Source: Opisthorchis felineus (Eukaryota; Platyhelminthes; Trematoda; Opisthorchiida; Opisthorchiidae). From it: a DNA stretch of 64,000 nt. The position numbers and the translations under genes were made by a program. A model generated the notes under the pieces. It did not search any database. It was not told where the DNA came from and was given only the letters and a program-made list of their open reading frames with translations. Below are positions 37,221-48,543 of this stretch, piece by piece. Location of the stretch: the NCBI GenBank assembly GCA_004794785.1, contig SJOL01001349.1, forward strand, positions 770,513 through 834,512, given 5' to 3'. Numbering within the stretch: the stretch's first letter is position 1; each line of letters opens with the position of its first letter.

Positions 37221-37934
37221 GTGCATGGGAGAAGAGACTACCCAGATGGTAAGGTGACTTTTCAGTAGTATAGAACGGCTGGCAGTAATGAATCAAACCA
37301 ATGAAGAAAATGACATCACATGAACTCGGTGCCCCCCACCCTAGGGTGTTTGCATACTGGTGGCTGCGGCCAAGAAAGAACCTATTACATCACGCAATAC
37401 AACGGATGAGGGTAGACCAAAACTAGAAAATCAGACACATTGTTTCATATTCACCAAACGAGTTATCGGCTGTGCTATCTGTCCACTGGCCAAAATGAGG
37501 TCCCAGCAAGCCAATTACATCATACAGAATATAATGGCCGGACAAAAATTGCTCATTAGTGTCGTGGACTTGTGACCTGCTACCTGTTTTAAGGTACCTA
37601 CCAAGCATTCAGTCAGTCTAATCAATGCAATATTATAATGGGTGCACCAGAAGCTACCAGCAAAATCGGATGTTTCGAAAGAATGGATGTACTTCAGTTA
37701 GACGCATTTCGACCGTCTGTTTTTAATGTGTAATTCCCAGTGAAGTGGTCGAAATTGGGAATCTCCAGAGAGTGCAAGAGTGTAAAAGAAACAAGATAGG
37801 ACCACAGATGCTGACAACAATCAGAACTTTGAACTGGAACGGTAGGGAAAAATGAAATGATGATGGTACCAAATAAGCCGCGAACCTGTGATTCCGGACT
37901 ACGTTAGTTCTAACAAAAAAACGAAGGAACTCAC

Positions 37935-38100
37935 CATAACGCATACAGTTGATCCGATTAGGGTCGGAGGCATTCATAGCTTGATGATAAGACTGGGACG
38001 TGAAACTTGGCTGTGCTGACATTGGGTCCGCATCGGAATACGTGCCTGCATTTGACATCGAATATTGATGTTTCTGTCCGGATAGTTGCTCTTGCTCAAA
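37935..38100 (-). CDS. Receptor exon 7: Ser/Gln-rich tail
   Basis: The acceptor is catctgtctttag before TTTGAGCAAG in phase 0. The donor is TATG/gtgagt and leaves one base. The exon is 166 nt (residues 565-619). It begins FEQEQLSGQKHQYSMSNAG, then has alternating Ser/Gln/Tyr (SFTSQSYHQAMNASDPNRI) and ends CMRY. Composition matches the other tail exons and no domain is recognisable. Both splice sites are close to consensus and the phase agrees with exons 6 and 8. Confidence 0.85.
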
Positions 38101-39150
38101 CTAAAGACAGATGGTAAATTTAATGGTATATTGTTCGGTCGGACCAATCCCTGAGATCGCATAATGTAAAGAAAATTCTGTTGTTTTGTCGATTCAGTAA
38201 TACTCGGCGTCTGACGAGTCCACCTAAGCTAGCATGCTTTTTCTAGACAGTGTTGTTTTACTAAGCTCGAGCAGACAGCTGTAAAGCTGAAAGCAAAGAC
38301 TCTTTCACAGTGAAAACGGACTTCCGCACCATTGCGTGGGTTCGCTCCCAACGCATTGCGAGCAAGCATAACTCGCCATCAGAAAGTTATACAAACGTGC
38401 TGTAAGTGACATAAAGAGTAGCACTTTATTGGCCCATGCAATTCTGTGCTCGGATCGTGGTCGGGGTCAAGGTATGTAGCCACGCGGTAACTAATGGCCA
38501 CGTGATTCAGTTTTGTGTCCGAGCACCTTACAGCTATTGGTTTCCATTTATCAATGGTGATTTCCTATTTCAATAGTGATTTCCTCCCAGTTGCCAACGA
38601 GGTGCTCGCTGACATCAAGTCGATAACTAAAGTGTTTGTTTAGGACTCCAATAACTAACTTGGGAGTTTACATTAGCCGCCAAAATAGCCACGTCCGAGC
38701 TTCTCGCTCACCGAATCAATCGTAACAACAACACGAACAACAACCATATTTCTACGCTTCAGGATCGGAGTCTATCGGAACGTGAGTGGGCTTGACGAGT
38801 AAAAAGGGCTAGTCAAGTTGAGTTGCGTCGGACTTAACTGCCCCAATCAATTTGGCAGTAGAAAACGACGGTTTACTGGACTCTAGTCCAGTGGAAAGCT
38901 TTCAACTCTACGTCGCCGGTTCCACTAGCCACAGTTGCAAGATACACGGACAGTAAGTGTGAATGGTTTGACTCGTTTTGAGCGGCTTCAGGTGGACGAC
39001 AGTTGAGGGTTTTCGCATATACAATACACATGGACAAGACAAAACTAGATCTAACAGCCACAAATAAACTTTATCAGTGTGGCCTGTGACAACTGGTTGA
39101 ATGATGATTGTGGGCTTAGCAGAAAGTATACGGTGGAAGAGCTAATTTAC

Positions 39151-39414
39151 CATCTGGTGACGGTCGTCCGGTTGAGTAGTCCCGACTTGTTCCACGAACT
39201 GGGACACCTCGCCCGCGGCCTCCGCGGAATCGTTCGTTGTGTTTCCATTTGTTCCATTTTGTAAATCAGATGGATGGCGCGGCTGTTTGCGACGTCTTCG
39301 GCGATGATGACGGTGACTGCCACCACCAGCGGGACTGCCTTCAGCACCTTGGGTGTTCGCATCAGCAGTTTGCATGCCAGAATCCACATAACCGGGTCCT
39401 CCAGCGCCGTTCAT
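39151..39414 (-). CDS. Receptor exon 6: His/Arg cluster with nuclear-signal-like basic patch
   Basis: The acceptor is ttattttctaactcag before ATGAACGGC and the donor is CAGATG/gtaaat. Both ends are phase 0 and the exon is 264 nt (residues 477-564). A Gly/Ala-rich start leads to SHRHHRRRRRKQPRHP at residues 509-524. This is a dense basic patch of the kind that serves as a nuclear localisation or phosphoinositide-binding segment. Asn/Thr repeats (NGTNGNTTND) and an acidic Glu/Ala stretch follow. Read-through of the donor ends after two codons (VN then TAG). Length and phase would allow it to be skipped as a cassette without a frameshift. Confidence 0.86.
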
Positions 39415-40399
39415 CTGAGTTAGAAAATAACACATTAGGTACACAGACAAAGCAAGAGTTAAGCGAAGTGGAGGGACTGCAGAAAATAAGGAGGACATTT
39501 GTTTCATGCCGAACGCCAAACTTGCTCTAACGGAGCAACATGGACCATTCCAGAGCCACATGAAAAAAAAACTAGGAAGAGTTGCAACTATATGCCCAAT
39601 ATTGACATGAATTACCCGAATAAAGCCGATGGAATGACACAGACTTAGGGTGGTGGGAGTGAGAAAAGGCGTATCCACAAGTAGGTGATGTTCGTTTTTT
39701 CCGGCTCCAACTAACTTACGACAAGTGACCTTCAGAGGATAGTTCATGCCGAAGAGAAACGCTGCCAGACTCAACTTAGTTAGATCAATTTGTTGGGAAA
39801 AGTTCCAGCTGAAAGTGCGCAAATAAGATACGGGTTGATTAGTAACGTTGGTTACCTTACCACTCACCAACCCCCCCCCAGCCCCATCCAATGCACTAAC
39901 AAGCGTTCACGGTTGACAACCTTGACGGTAAGAAGGATAGTACTGGTAACAGTGTGCTAAGTTGAAAGTTAGCCGCGCAACTGTCTGCCAAGGAAGGACA
40001 GATTATATGTCTGCCTTTTGGGGCCGGGGAGAGGGAGGGTAGGGTTGCATACACACATCTGAATAAAACAAACATCCGTTTTGACTCTGACTATCCAGAC
40101 AACTTGCTTGATGCAAGTGACAAATGAGACTCAGGTTCAACTCATACTGTTTCGGTATTCTGTTCTATCATAATCAGGAAGAAAAAATCACGTGATTTGA
40201 TCACAGACGAGAATACAAGTACACGGGCGCTACCCAGGGATGGCCAAACAACTCAAGTAATACAAGCTGACAATAAACACATATGAAGGGACAAAATATT
40301 CCAAACTGCCGGTTTCTTCGTTCAAATCAAATTGTTTGTCCTCTAATAAGTTCAGAAGACAAGTATGAGCAGCTAGAACTACGTAGACGACCTGAACAA

Positions 40400-40620
40400 A
40401 TACTCTCACTTGCACACGAATTTGGTTTTGACAGGAGACTCAACTGAATCCAGTTGAACCCCTCGTTTATGATGGGTCCAAGTAAAACGTAAGTTGACGA
40501 AAATTCGGGGGCTACGTCTACCTTGATGACCCCCAGAAAGGCCGAAACTGGTCGTGGGCCGTCAAGGGGTCTTCAGCAGCCTTATGAGTAGCATGTTACG
40601 ATTAGACTGCGCAGACGATG
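40400..40620 (+). repeat. CAACTGAATG-family repeat in receptor intron
   Basis: GACAGGAGACTCAACTGAAT, CCCCTCGTTTATGATGGG, then GACGAAAATTCGGGGGCTAC, AGAAAGGCCGAAACTGGTCG and GTCTTCAGCAGCCTTATGAG match the first and last parts of the family, with the middle deleted. Confidence 0.55.
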
Positions 40621-43600
40621 CTTCAGGGGATGTAATCCTGTTCTAATGTATACAATACGAAGCGTTGAACCAATGAGAAATCAGCAAGCGGACATTTTTT
40701 ATGATTTTCGCATTTAGAACACATTAGGAATCGGAAAAAAGAATATTGACATCAAAAGCTATCATCCTCTGGAACTAAGTAACACAGCTATACGTAAAAA
40801 CCTTCTTCATTTCGACAGACTTGTAAAACATTCCTTGTGACGTTAGTCTACCACCGAAGTATGGCACATCTGGATCTCGAAGCATGGTACTCCACGATGG
40901 ATTCCATCAACCAACGGACTGAACTAGGTCCAATTTACGCATCGCTACTTGCGAAGGACCAATATCTCAACCGGAATACTCAACAGGAGCCGAATATCGG
41001 TTTGACAAACCAATAAACAAGGAACGCCTTGGAGTCGGATCAACAAAGGTCACAAACTGGAACCCAGAGAGATCAAGGAAAGAGGTCACTCCAGCACCAA
41101 CCACAGTGCGAGAGCAGGGGAGGCCAAGCTCAAAGGTCAAGTGGTCATCGATCAATCAGGATAAGGGATGACACAGCAACCAATGGAACCACCCGACCGA
41201 ACCACCAATCGTAATCGAAGGTCAGTCCACCTAGCAGCACGTATATTAACCCACACGCAACACTGATCAACGCACAACTACCGACCTATTGCTACGCTGC
41301 CTATCAACGCACTGATGACGTCACCTCAATAGGTGATGAAACATTTGCAATAAGATTGTCCAGCTCGGCGAACAAACCAACGACCACATCTGGATCTCAA
41401 ATTTCGTTTCGCTCAAGGGCATTTTGGTATGCACTGTCGTCTAAAAAGCTGACAGACCTAAGCAAAGGCCTCTACGGCAATAGAATGACAGTGACATGCC
41501 ACGTATCGCAAACGATGCTATCAAACCTGGCGTTCATTGAGACTGACAGGACGATGAACGCATTGAAAACCGGAAGCACGCCACAAATAACCAAAACAGA
41601 CTGGAAAATGGCGTTGATTGAACGCAGATGGTCACCAAACATGTGTACTAACACATCATTCCTGTCTACACCAGGCTACGATGGCTGCAGACTGTCAGCA
41701 GCGTGTGCAACGATACCGACGCATGTTCAAGATAAGTATGTACCTCGTTCACTGACACGATTCAGTGAATGTGTTCCACACAATTTTGCAGAGTGAATCT
41801 AGCACACTGTCCATTGGTTTTTCGCCAAGGCAAGTGTACCAAGTTGGCAAGACTAGAGTACATAGCGTCTGCAAAACCAATCGTTCGAGTTAATGGAAAC
41901 CTCACGACAGTATGTTGCTTTCATTGATTACACCTGACCGAAAAGTAGCTGAGTGGCCCAAGTTCATCGGTTATCTATTTTGCTTGCACTGAATGTCGAA
42001 TAGGAGTTATCGGAATTAACGACAAACTATTTCTAGGTCCGGTAAAAATGCCACCCTATCACACGCATCGTGGAAACCTCGACGAATTATGTTTGTCTGT
42101 GCAGGCACAACACTGTTACCTTGGCAACCATACCGACCCCGATTACACCCGATCAATCCGTGTGGAACTACAAGCACAGGTCGGAAGGTATGATAGACGA
42201 GCAGCCTATTAGACACAATGGAAAAAATACACGGGAAATCGAATTTCCACGATAACCAAACAAACAAACGATGAATTCTTTCTGGAGAGAACACCTATAG
42301 ACCCACGGCAAATTAGTCTCTTGCGTGGGGTCCGAACGGGCTTCAATCCTCTTGAGCACGAACGAATTTGGAGCCCTTAGGTTACAATCACTGAATTCGG
42401 GCTTGTTTGTTTACCACTCATGAACTTCATCGACCTTGTTTATCCCCTACCCGGTTGGCTAGGCAAGTTTGAGTGGGGAACAAATGCACACGCTTTGTGA
42501 CATCGCTGCAACGCTGTAATCCGGGTCGATAAAAATAATTTTCGATGGCATCTTGCTTTGCTTTCCCCAGACCAATGACCACCATCGACAACCCGAAAAG
42601 ATGAATTTTTAGTTACAAGCATACGGTGGCATACTGATCAATTGAATAAAACATTTGCAGTGTTCCGAACGTTTGCTCGCTTCTGTTCCTGCCACACTGT
42701 CTACTTGCCAACAAAACGTTACGCATAATTCAGGTCGTCGTTTGAACAGACCTCTTTTGGAGGGCAATTACTCTGGTGAATCCACACCAAACGGGAGAAG
42801 CACTGGACTCGAGTTGCGTTCTTATTAGAGTTCATCAGCAGTGTATATCCTTGGCTGTGCCCAAGCTTTGAAATTCGCATATCTGACGAGCGCGCGCTAG
42901 ATGCACCCGAGTTATCATGTCCGAACAGGTCGATTCGTTCACGCCTGAGCGATATGATTGGTTAGCCGGACGGCCCGAACGACTACCCAGGAACTGGCCT
43001 GTTTGTGTCGATTGTTTGACTCGCCCCTCAGGACTTTCCGGTTAGGTAGCACCACGGAGGCTTGAAGCCCGCTTGACAGTGTTTGTTGAGTAACACAGCA
43101 AGGCGCACCAAAACTGTCGTTAGATAGTTTTGGGAAACTGCCTGCTTCTCAGTATCGGATAACCTGGTAGCACGAAATGCGTGGGAGGACCGAGTTTACC
43201 GAGACGGGACCACGTCTTGAAGCTGCAATCCTTTCAGCTAGATGGAATATTCAAATGGTGATATCCTACCGGCTTCGCATAACTAAAGATGAAAGGAGGA
43301 AAACTTTTCGCTGCGAAGTTATTTAGTAGCAAACACGAACCAGGCGGTTACGATCTATTAGACTCGAAAGTAAACATTTCACACGCACACAGCTTTTGAA
43401 AAGGGAACATTCTCAAGCGTCCTCTTGAACTTTCCTGGGCGTTCTTTGAATATTAAACGATTATAAACGGGCACTGCAAAGCGGTTCATTAACCTCCATA
43501 GTAACCCTCACCTTCCGTCAGACACGGGGGCGGATTCTGGACACCGGGTAATAGGCTACTTGTATGCTTCATCAGTAGTATACACCATTACACAGGTAGT

Positions 43601-44201
43601 CTTCAACAGGATGGCACAGTTCTGTGTGCAACTTACTGTTTGCCAGTGGCTTTGTACAAGCTCATATACAGCATTCAGTTAGTGGCCATTTACAGACCCT
43701 GAAGGTAATACAGTGGTGCATCAGAGCAAATACTAACATTGCTGCCCCTGATGACGAAGCTATTGCATATATTTGGTCCGTCTTTACATCGTGCACAGAT
43801 TCGATCGCCAACCTAGCTGAAAACGATCCATGATACACATCACTTGCAAAATACGTTCTACGATCAAGCATTCGCTCGTATGGGCTTTTCGATCTAAAGG
43901 AGACCGGGACCGCAGCAGAAATCGTACATGAATTTCCCTTTTCACGCGAATTACTGGATTAGGTCACCGAAACACACAGACGGGACGCTGTCCAAATCAG
44001 AAGTAGAGTCTTCCAATGGAAGAATGGTCTCGAAGTAAATCACCAAGAAAAGTGCATGCATGAGATCGGACTTGTCCTTACGCAGGAAAAACAGTAGGCG
44101 TAAAGTGCAAAAAAATAATGAGTGAGCAGCTGTGATAAACAAAACTCCTTCAAGCGAGTTGGTCTGTTGATCTGTGGGTGATAATAAAACGGACTACATA
44201 C
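40621..44201. other. Receptor intron sequence without recognised genes
   Basis: A plus-strand frame of 146 codons (41356-41796, beginning SSSANKPTTTSGSQ) has no recognised domain. The surrounding 41.2-41.4 kb looks repeat-like but could not be matched within the window. It lies in the intron between receptor exons 5 and 6. Confidence 0.35.
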
Positions 44202-44316
44202 CTGATTCTCTTCGGGAAGCGGATTGAGCGGTTGATGCGAATTGGGCTGTATCATATCTTGCTGACTGAAATAGGAGTAGATGGATTCCCCATCCGTAGG
44301 TCCGAATCCATGGGGC
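44202..44316 (-). CDS. Receptor exon 5: small tail exon
   Basis: The acceptor is cttttcctctcag before GCCCCATGG; its first base completes the Val codon begun in exon 4. The donor is AATCAG/gtatgt in phase 0. The exon is 115 nt (residues 438-476) and encodes a segment with GESIYSYFSQQDM and ending LPEENQ. It is acidic and polar, unlike the basic exon that follows. It was identified from its two strong splice sites and its exact phase fit between exons 4 and 6. No domain is recognisable. Confidence 0.82.
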
Positions 44317-44849
44317 CTGAGAGGAAAAGATTAGAATTTTGACGGGAATTAACGTTGGGGAAAACTATTGTGAAAGGTGTGGGGAACCGTATCTTGCGAT
44401 GACCCATGGATCAGTACTTAAGTTACATGTGATCAGGTGACAATGGAGGCCGAAATATCGGTCCACATTATTGGAACTCGTTGCGGATCTGGTTGAGTGC
44501 ACCTTACAGTCAGCCACGCTAGAGAGAACTTAGTATTGTCAAGAGATCTTGGAGCTACCGTTCTTTATTGCAGCCATTCCCGAGAAGGCTCGAATAAGGC
44601 ACGACACGATGGATCCTGGGTAGACATTCGTGAGACATGTCACAACCACCTAAATCGGTGTACAGAAACAATGACACACGAAAGGTGAGGTTCTCAGGAC
44701 CGTACAGTTTTTGACTCATTGGGTGAGTGCTGATCCGTTGTTGTCACCAGACACGTGCAACAGTACACATGTTGCAGTTTTCAAGCATGTCAAGTTGACG
44801 AGATTCACTTTTCAAATCCATCTTGTAACGAGAAGATTAACTGCTCGAT

Positions 44850-44940
44850 AAGCTTGGCAGTATATCAGTCCTCATGCTTTTTTGGGTGGCATGGCCGCTA
44901 CGCACCGAAAAGGTGTTACAGCTGGACGATTGTTACCATT
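44850..44940 (+). mobile_element. SINE fragment, same family as 61530-61737
   Basis: CAGTATATCAGTCCTCATGC followed by GGGTGGCATGGCCGCTACGC and AGGTGTTACAGCTGGACGAT aligns with the 3' half of the SINE at 61.6 kb in the opposite orientation. The tRNA-like head is absent. It lies in the intron between receptor exons 4 and 5. Confidence 0.65.
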
Positions 44941-44964
44941 TAAACTTGGGGATAGCGCCTACTT

Positions 44965-45025
44965 GTTGAGCCCCAAGAAGGGTGAAACCTGCCGTGAGCT
45001 GTTGAAGAGTTTTCAGTGGGTTACG
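44965..45025 (+). repeat. CAACTGAATG-family repeat, 3' fragment
   Basis: TTGAGCCCCAAGAAGGGTGA, AACCTGCCGTGAGCTGTTGA and AGAGTTTTCAG match the terminal segment of the family. It lies just after a SINE fragment at 44850-44940. Confidence 0.5.
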
Positions 45026-47817
45026 TCTATCCAGTGTTTGATAACCCGCTTATCGTCAAACAGACAATCGACAAATCGGCTTTATTTTGGGTGAAATCCC
45101 CACCCAAGTAGCAGCCGCTATTACATGTTGGGTCCCGCATTCCGGATAAGGGATCCTGCTTCTCACTGGAAAATCGAAATGCAGCTTATGAGTATTTGTT
45201 CTACTGTTTTACCGTTCTGTCAGGCCGCAATGTGACAATGCGTCTTGGAGACAGGAGCTCTGAACCAGTGCCTATTCGAAGTTCGGCCAGTCGTCCGTGT
45301 TGAATACCTTCGGACAGTTGGAACCAAGGGCGTCCGTTTCTACTTCTGTGGAGACTCATTCACATTGCTGCGGCCCTACCCTAAAATGATGAAACGGTAC
45401 GCACTGGGGCATAGTACACACTAATCTTCGGAGGACGGCGAATATCAGTGTCCCTATATATATTGCAGATCAGCAGTTCTGAAATCCGCGATTTTCTATG
45501 AAATTTCCTTCCCACTGGCAGTTATGCAACTCTCGCGGTCGGCAGAGCTTTTGGCCACATCAGGCGAGTCACCGCCCTAAAAAGAGAGCAGACCCGAGCT
45601 CCTCCAGTCCTGTTGATTGTAAACCGAGGCGTCGATGGGCCAGTCAAAAAGGAGGAAGGCGATTGTGTCCCCATTAGGGAAATCTTTGGATGGGATAAAT
45701 AACGTGAAAACAAAATTTCCTGCGGTAAAAAATGTTTCTTTATTCCTTACTTACGAAAAATGAACGACCTTCTACGACTCACGGTCTCTACTGGAGTCGA
45801 TTCATGAGCTGGTCAATTCAATCACTTCGATGCGCCCTTCCATCTCGACTGCTGTGACTGTCCGGACACATACAATGGAGGCAATCCCCAATTTTTCACA
45901 TAAATACCTGGATAGCAGCATCCGTCTACTTGAATGGATTACATCACCTCTATGTGCTCACTTAAGCCCTACGTGTCCCAGTACCGTGTGGTGTTTTTTT
46001 CATCAGACCAGAACAGACCATACCGCGGTATCCGTTGAACGAACTGACTCCTTGAACAGTTCAGATTTGTTAGGCCAATCCAGTTTTGACGAAAGTCACG
46101 GGTACTAGGCAAGCAACATACAAGAGTCAGTCAATCCGTGAAACAAGCACGGGTGCATGGAACGACCGACCGAAGAACGCGCAAACAAACAGAATCGATT
46201 GAACTGCCGCCATAAAGCATGGCGATGAGCGCACGTGCGTGCGTGCGTACGTACATGATATGGGGCGACGCTGCTGCAATGGTGATTCATCCGTGACGTG
46301 GCAGAAGGGAGAAAACACCGCCGTCGCACACCAACACACCAGAGCAGATGTGCACTGATGCATGAAGGACAAGGCCCACGCGCGGGCGCGCGCAAAAGCT
46401 GGCAATGCGGGCGCAAAATCCCAACACAAGCTGGTAACCAGACGACGACTATGAACAGCAGACGAAATTACAGCTGCATCGGGTACCAAGATAATTAATT
46501 ATGGAAGTCTATCTGGTCGGACGTTTTACGCCGACACTCGTCTGGTAATAACCACGAAGCTGGGGGATTTGTGGGTGGCGAAACTTTGTGTAGCGAGCCG
46601 CGCGATACTGAGTAATGTCCAGTGAAATAGGTATGCTTTCTCACAACTGGCATGAGTCCAGCAGTCCAACATCCAGAATAACGCGCAAGTGAGAGTTTGT
46701 GGGGAGGGGGATTATGTGGCCACTTTGTGTCTTAAGTGAGAAGTCTGTAAGTTGATTTTAGGAACTTCAGACTACGTCGGAAACCAGATAAACCAAAGAC
46801 ACAAATATGCTAAATACTCCCGAAAAATTGGAGGACGCAACCACGCTTCAGACTGGCCGGAAATAACCATTTTTCTTGTGAGAATCATACTATTCACCTT
46901 TTCATGGACCAGAAATAGAAAAGACCGACATTTTATCCAAAAGCGTACTCTCTCGTCTAGAACTTGGCTCCTTAACGGTGCGTGACCGCTCAAGACGCCA
47001 TCCACAGCCACAGTACTAGTTTATGATACTGTTCCAGCATAAATCCGCAGCCGTAAAATGAAAAGCAATTTCACCATGGACCCATATACATGGTGCGATT
47101 AGAAACAACCCGTTTACCCTGCAATTTCCAGTGCTCAGGATCAAACTGGACTGTTTGATCCGAAGCGTTTACAATATTGAACGCACTTCCTAATTAAATC
47201 AATTAATCGCGAATAATGCGTCGGGAAGGTGCAAAACGCTGTGAGGAACACCGGGAAAAAAACCCAGTGAAAACACTCTCCTGATCTAAAAGCACAACAG
47301 CCTTTATAAGTTATAAGTGAAACATGTTGTCTGGATGCACTTTTAATCGAATTTCGTTCGACTCCACAAATCACTCATTCCTTCATCCTACGGAACAAAC
47401 AACTGTCCGCATAAACCTGCTTTGCTAACAAACTGTGGACGTTCTCGATACGACATGATTCCGAACTGCCAGAGGGCCAATGAGTGACCATGCTGTCACG
47501 AGACAACAGCCGCCAATTGGTGCAGTATTGAGGTTGTGAGTACTGTCGGACTATCGTCATGGAACACCATGGGTCCCGGACGGTTTTCAGGGATCGCCGG
47601 CTGAGTTGTCCCGTCTGTGGAAACCTCCATTCAAACAATCACGGGACAACCAATGCGAACTCCGCAACGGAGGTCTATGTCTTCTTTTCGAGCACACTAT
47701 TCCATCGCGATTGTCTGAAGTGGGCCTTCTCCCATCAATAAAGATCACATCATTCCATTCAACGTTCCAGGCGATGTGGTTCACGACCAGTTTATTCTTT
47801 CTTCACTATGATCACAG
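45026..47817. other. Receptor intron sequence without recognised genes
   Basis: No convincing exon on either strand. Overlapping minus-strand frames at 46105-46489 fall in a GC-rich simple-sequence patch. The part from 47.4 kb may be eroded Penelope-like sequence. Confidence 0.4.
46231..46256 (+). repeat. Impure CGTG/CGTA simple repeat
   Basis: GCACGTGCGTGCGTGCGTAC followed by GTACAT lies in a locally GC-rich patch (46140-46440) within the intron between receptor exons 4 and 5. Confidence 0.8.
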
Positions 47818-48543
47818 TTGCAGCAGAAACGTAACCTAATTAGATGCCTGACTGAGAGAGCTATGAAGATATGTCCCTCCGACAGTTTACAAGAGGAACT
47901 CAAGTTCCTGGGACGCACATTCATACAGAACAGGTATCCTGAACGGTTCGTACTCAAAACTACGCAATCTGTAAAGGCCAATGTTCGAGTAGGAAGAAGT
48001 CCATCTACTTGAAGCTCCCATCCAAAGGTGGCTCGGTCACTGAACTAGTTACCAGAAGGCTTGGAAACTCTGTTGATACAACATACACGGCTTCTTATCT
48101 GTGGTTGAGTTTCAGTTCCAGCCCCACTATCAGGTTTGAAGGGCAAATGGCTGCGTTCTACCTCCAGCTTTTGTGTACTCATTTGTATGCTCGCGTCGAG
48201 CATCATACGTTGGTCGTACGACAAGGCATTTGTCAGACAGCATGCGGGAACACAATCCCGTGTCTCTGAGTGGTGGTCAGAGGAAACCGGGCTCAAGTGC
48301 AATTGCATCACATCTGGCCGAAACCAGTCACGTCATCGACGCCTTCGACGTCACATACCAGGTATCTCTGAAACGATCACGGTTGGTACGATCCAGACTA
48401 TCACCGGTCACGGAGGCAATTGGAATCCAACTGTTTGACCCACAATTTTGCATCCAAAAGAAGCTTGTGCGACATGAGCTGGTCAGCGAGAAATTCGGTC
48501 CCACAAGCCTGCCTAACATTGACGTCACTAACCTGACTTCGTG
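47818..48543 (+). mobile_element. Penelope-like element 3' end with GIY-YIG endonuclease
   Basis: Three plus-strand frames follow each other. The first (47818 on) has KRNLIRCLTERAMKICPSDS and LQEELKFLGRTFIQNRYPE, the RT thumb segment typical of Penelope-like elements. The second has KLPSKGGSVTELVTRRLG. The third (about 48170-48543) holds a GIY-YIG domain with VCSRRASYVGRTTRHLSD, SAIASHLAETSHVIDAFDV and SPVTEAIGIQLFDPQFC, ending in a TGA. Two frameshifts and the missing RT catalytic core make it inactive. It lies in the 7.5-kb intron between receptor exons 4 and 5, antisense to the gene. Upstream DNA (47.4-47.8 kb) may hold more decayed RT but is not clearly readable. Confidence 0.82.

Noticed and set aside
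41356..41796. 146-codon plus-strand frame in a receptor intron
   Set aside because: No recognised domain, no clear start or splice context, and the upstream 300 bp look repeat-like. Kept only as a note in the intron description.
46105..46489. Overlapping minus-strand frames of 103 and 120 codons rich in Arg, Cys and His
   Set aside because: They lie in a GC-rich simple-sequence patch (CGTG repeats), overlap in two frames, and lack splice sites fitting the receptor phases.
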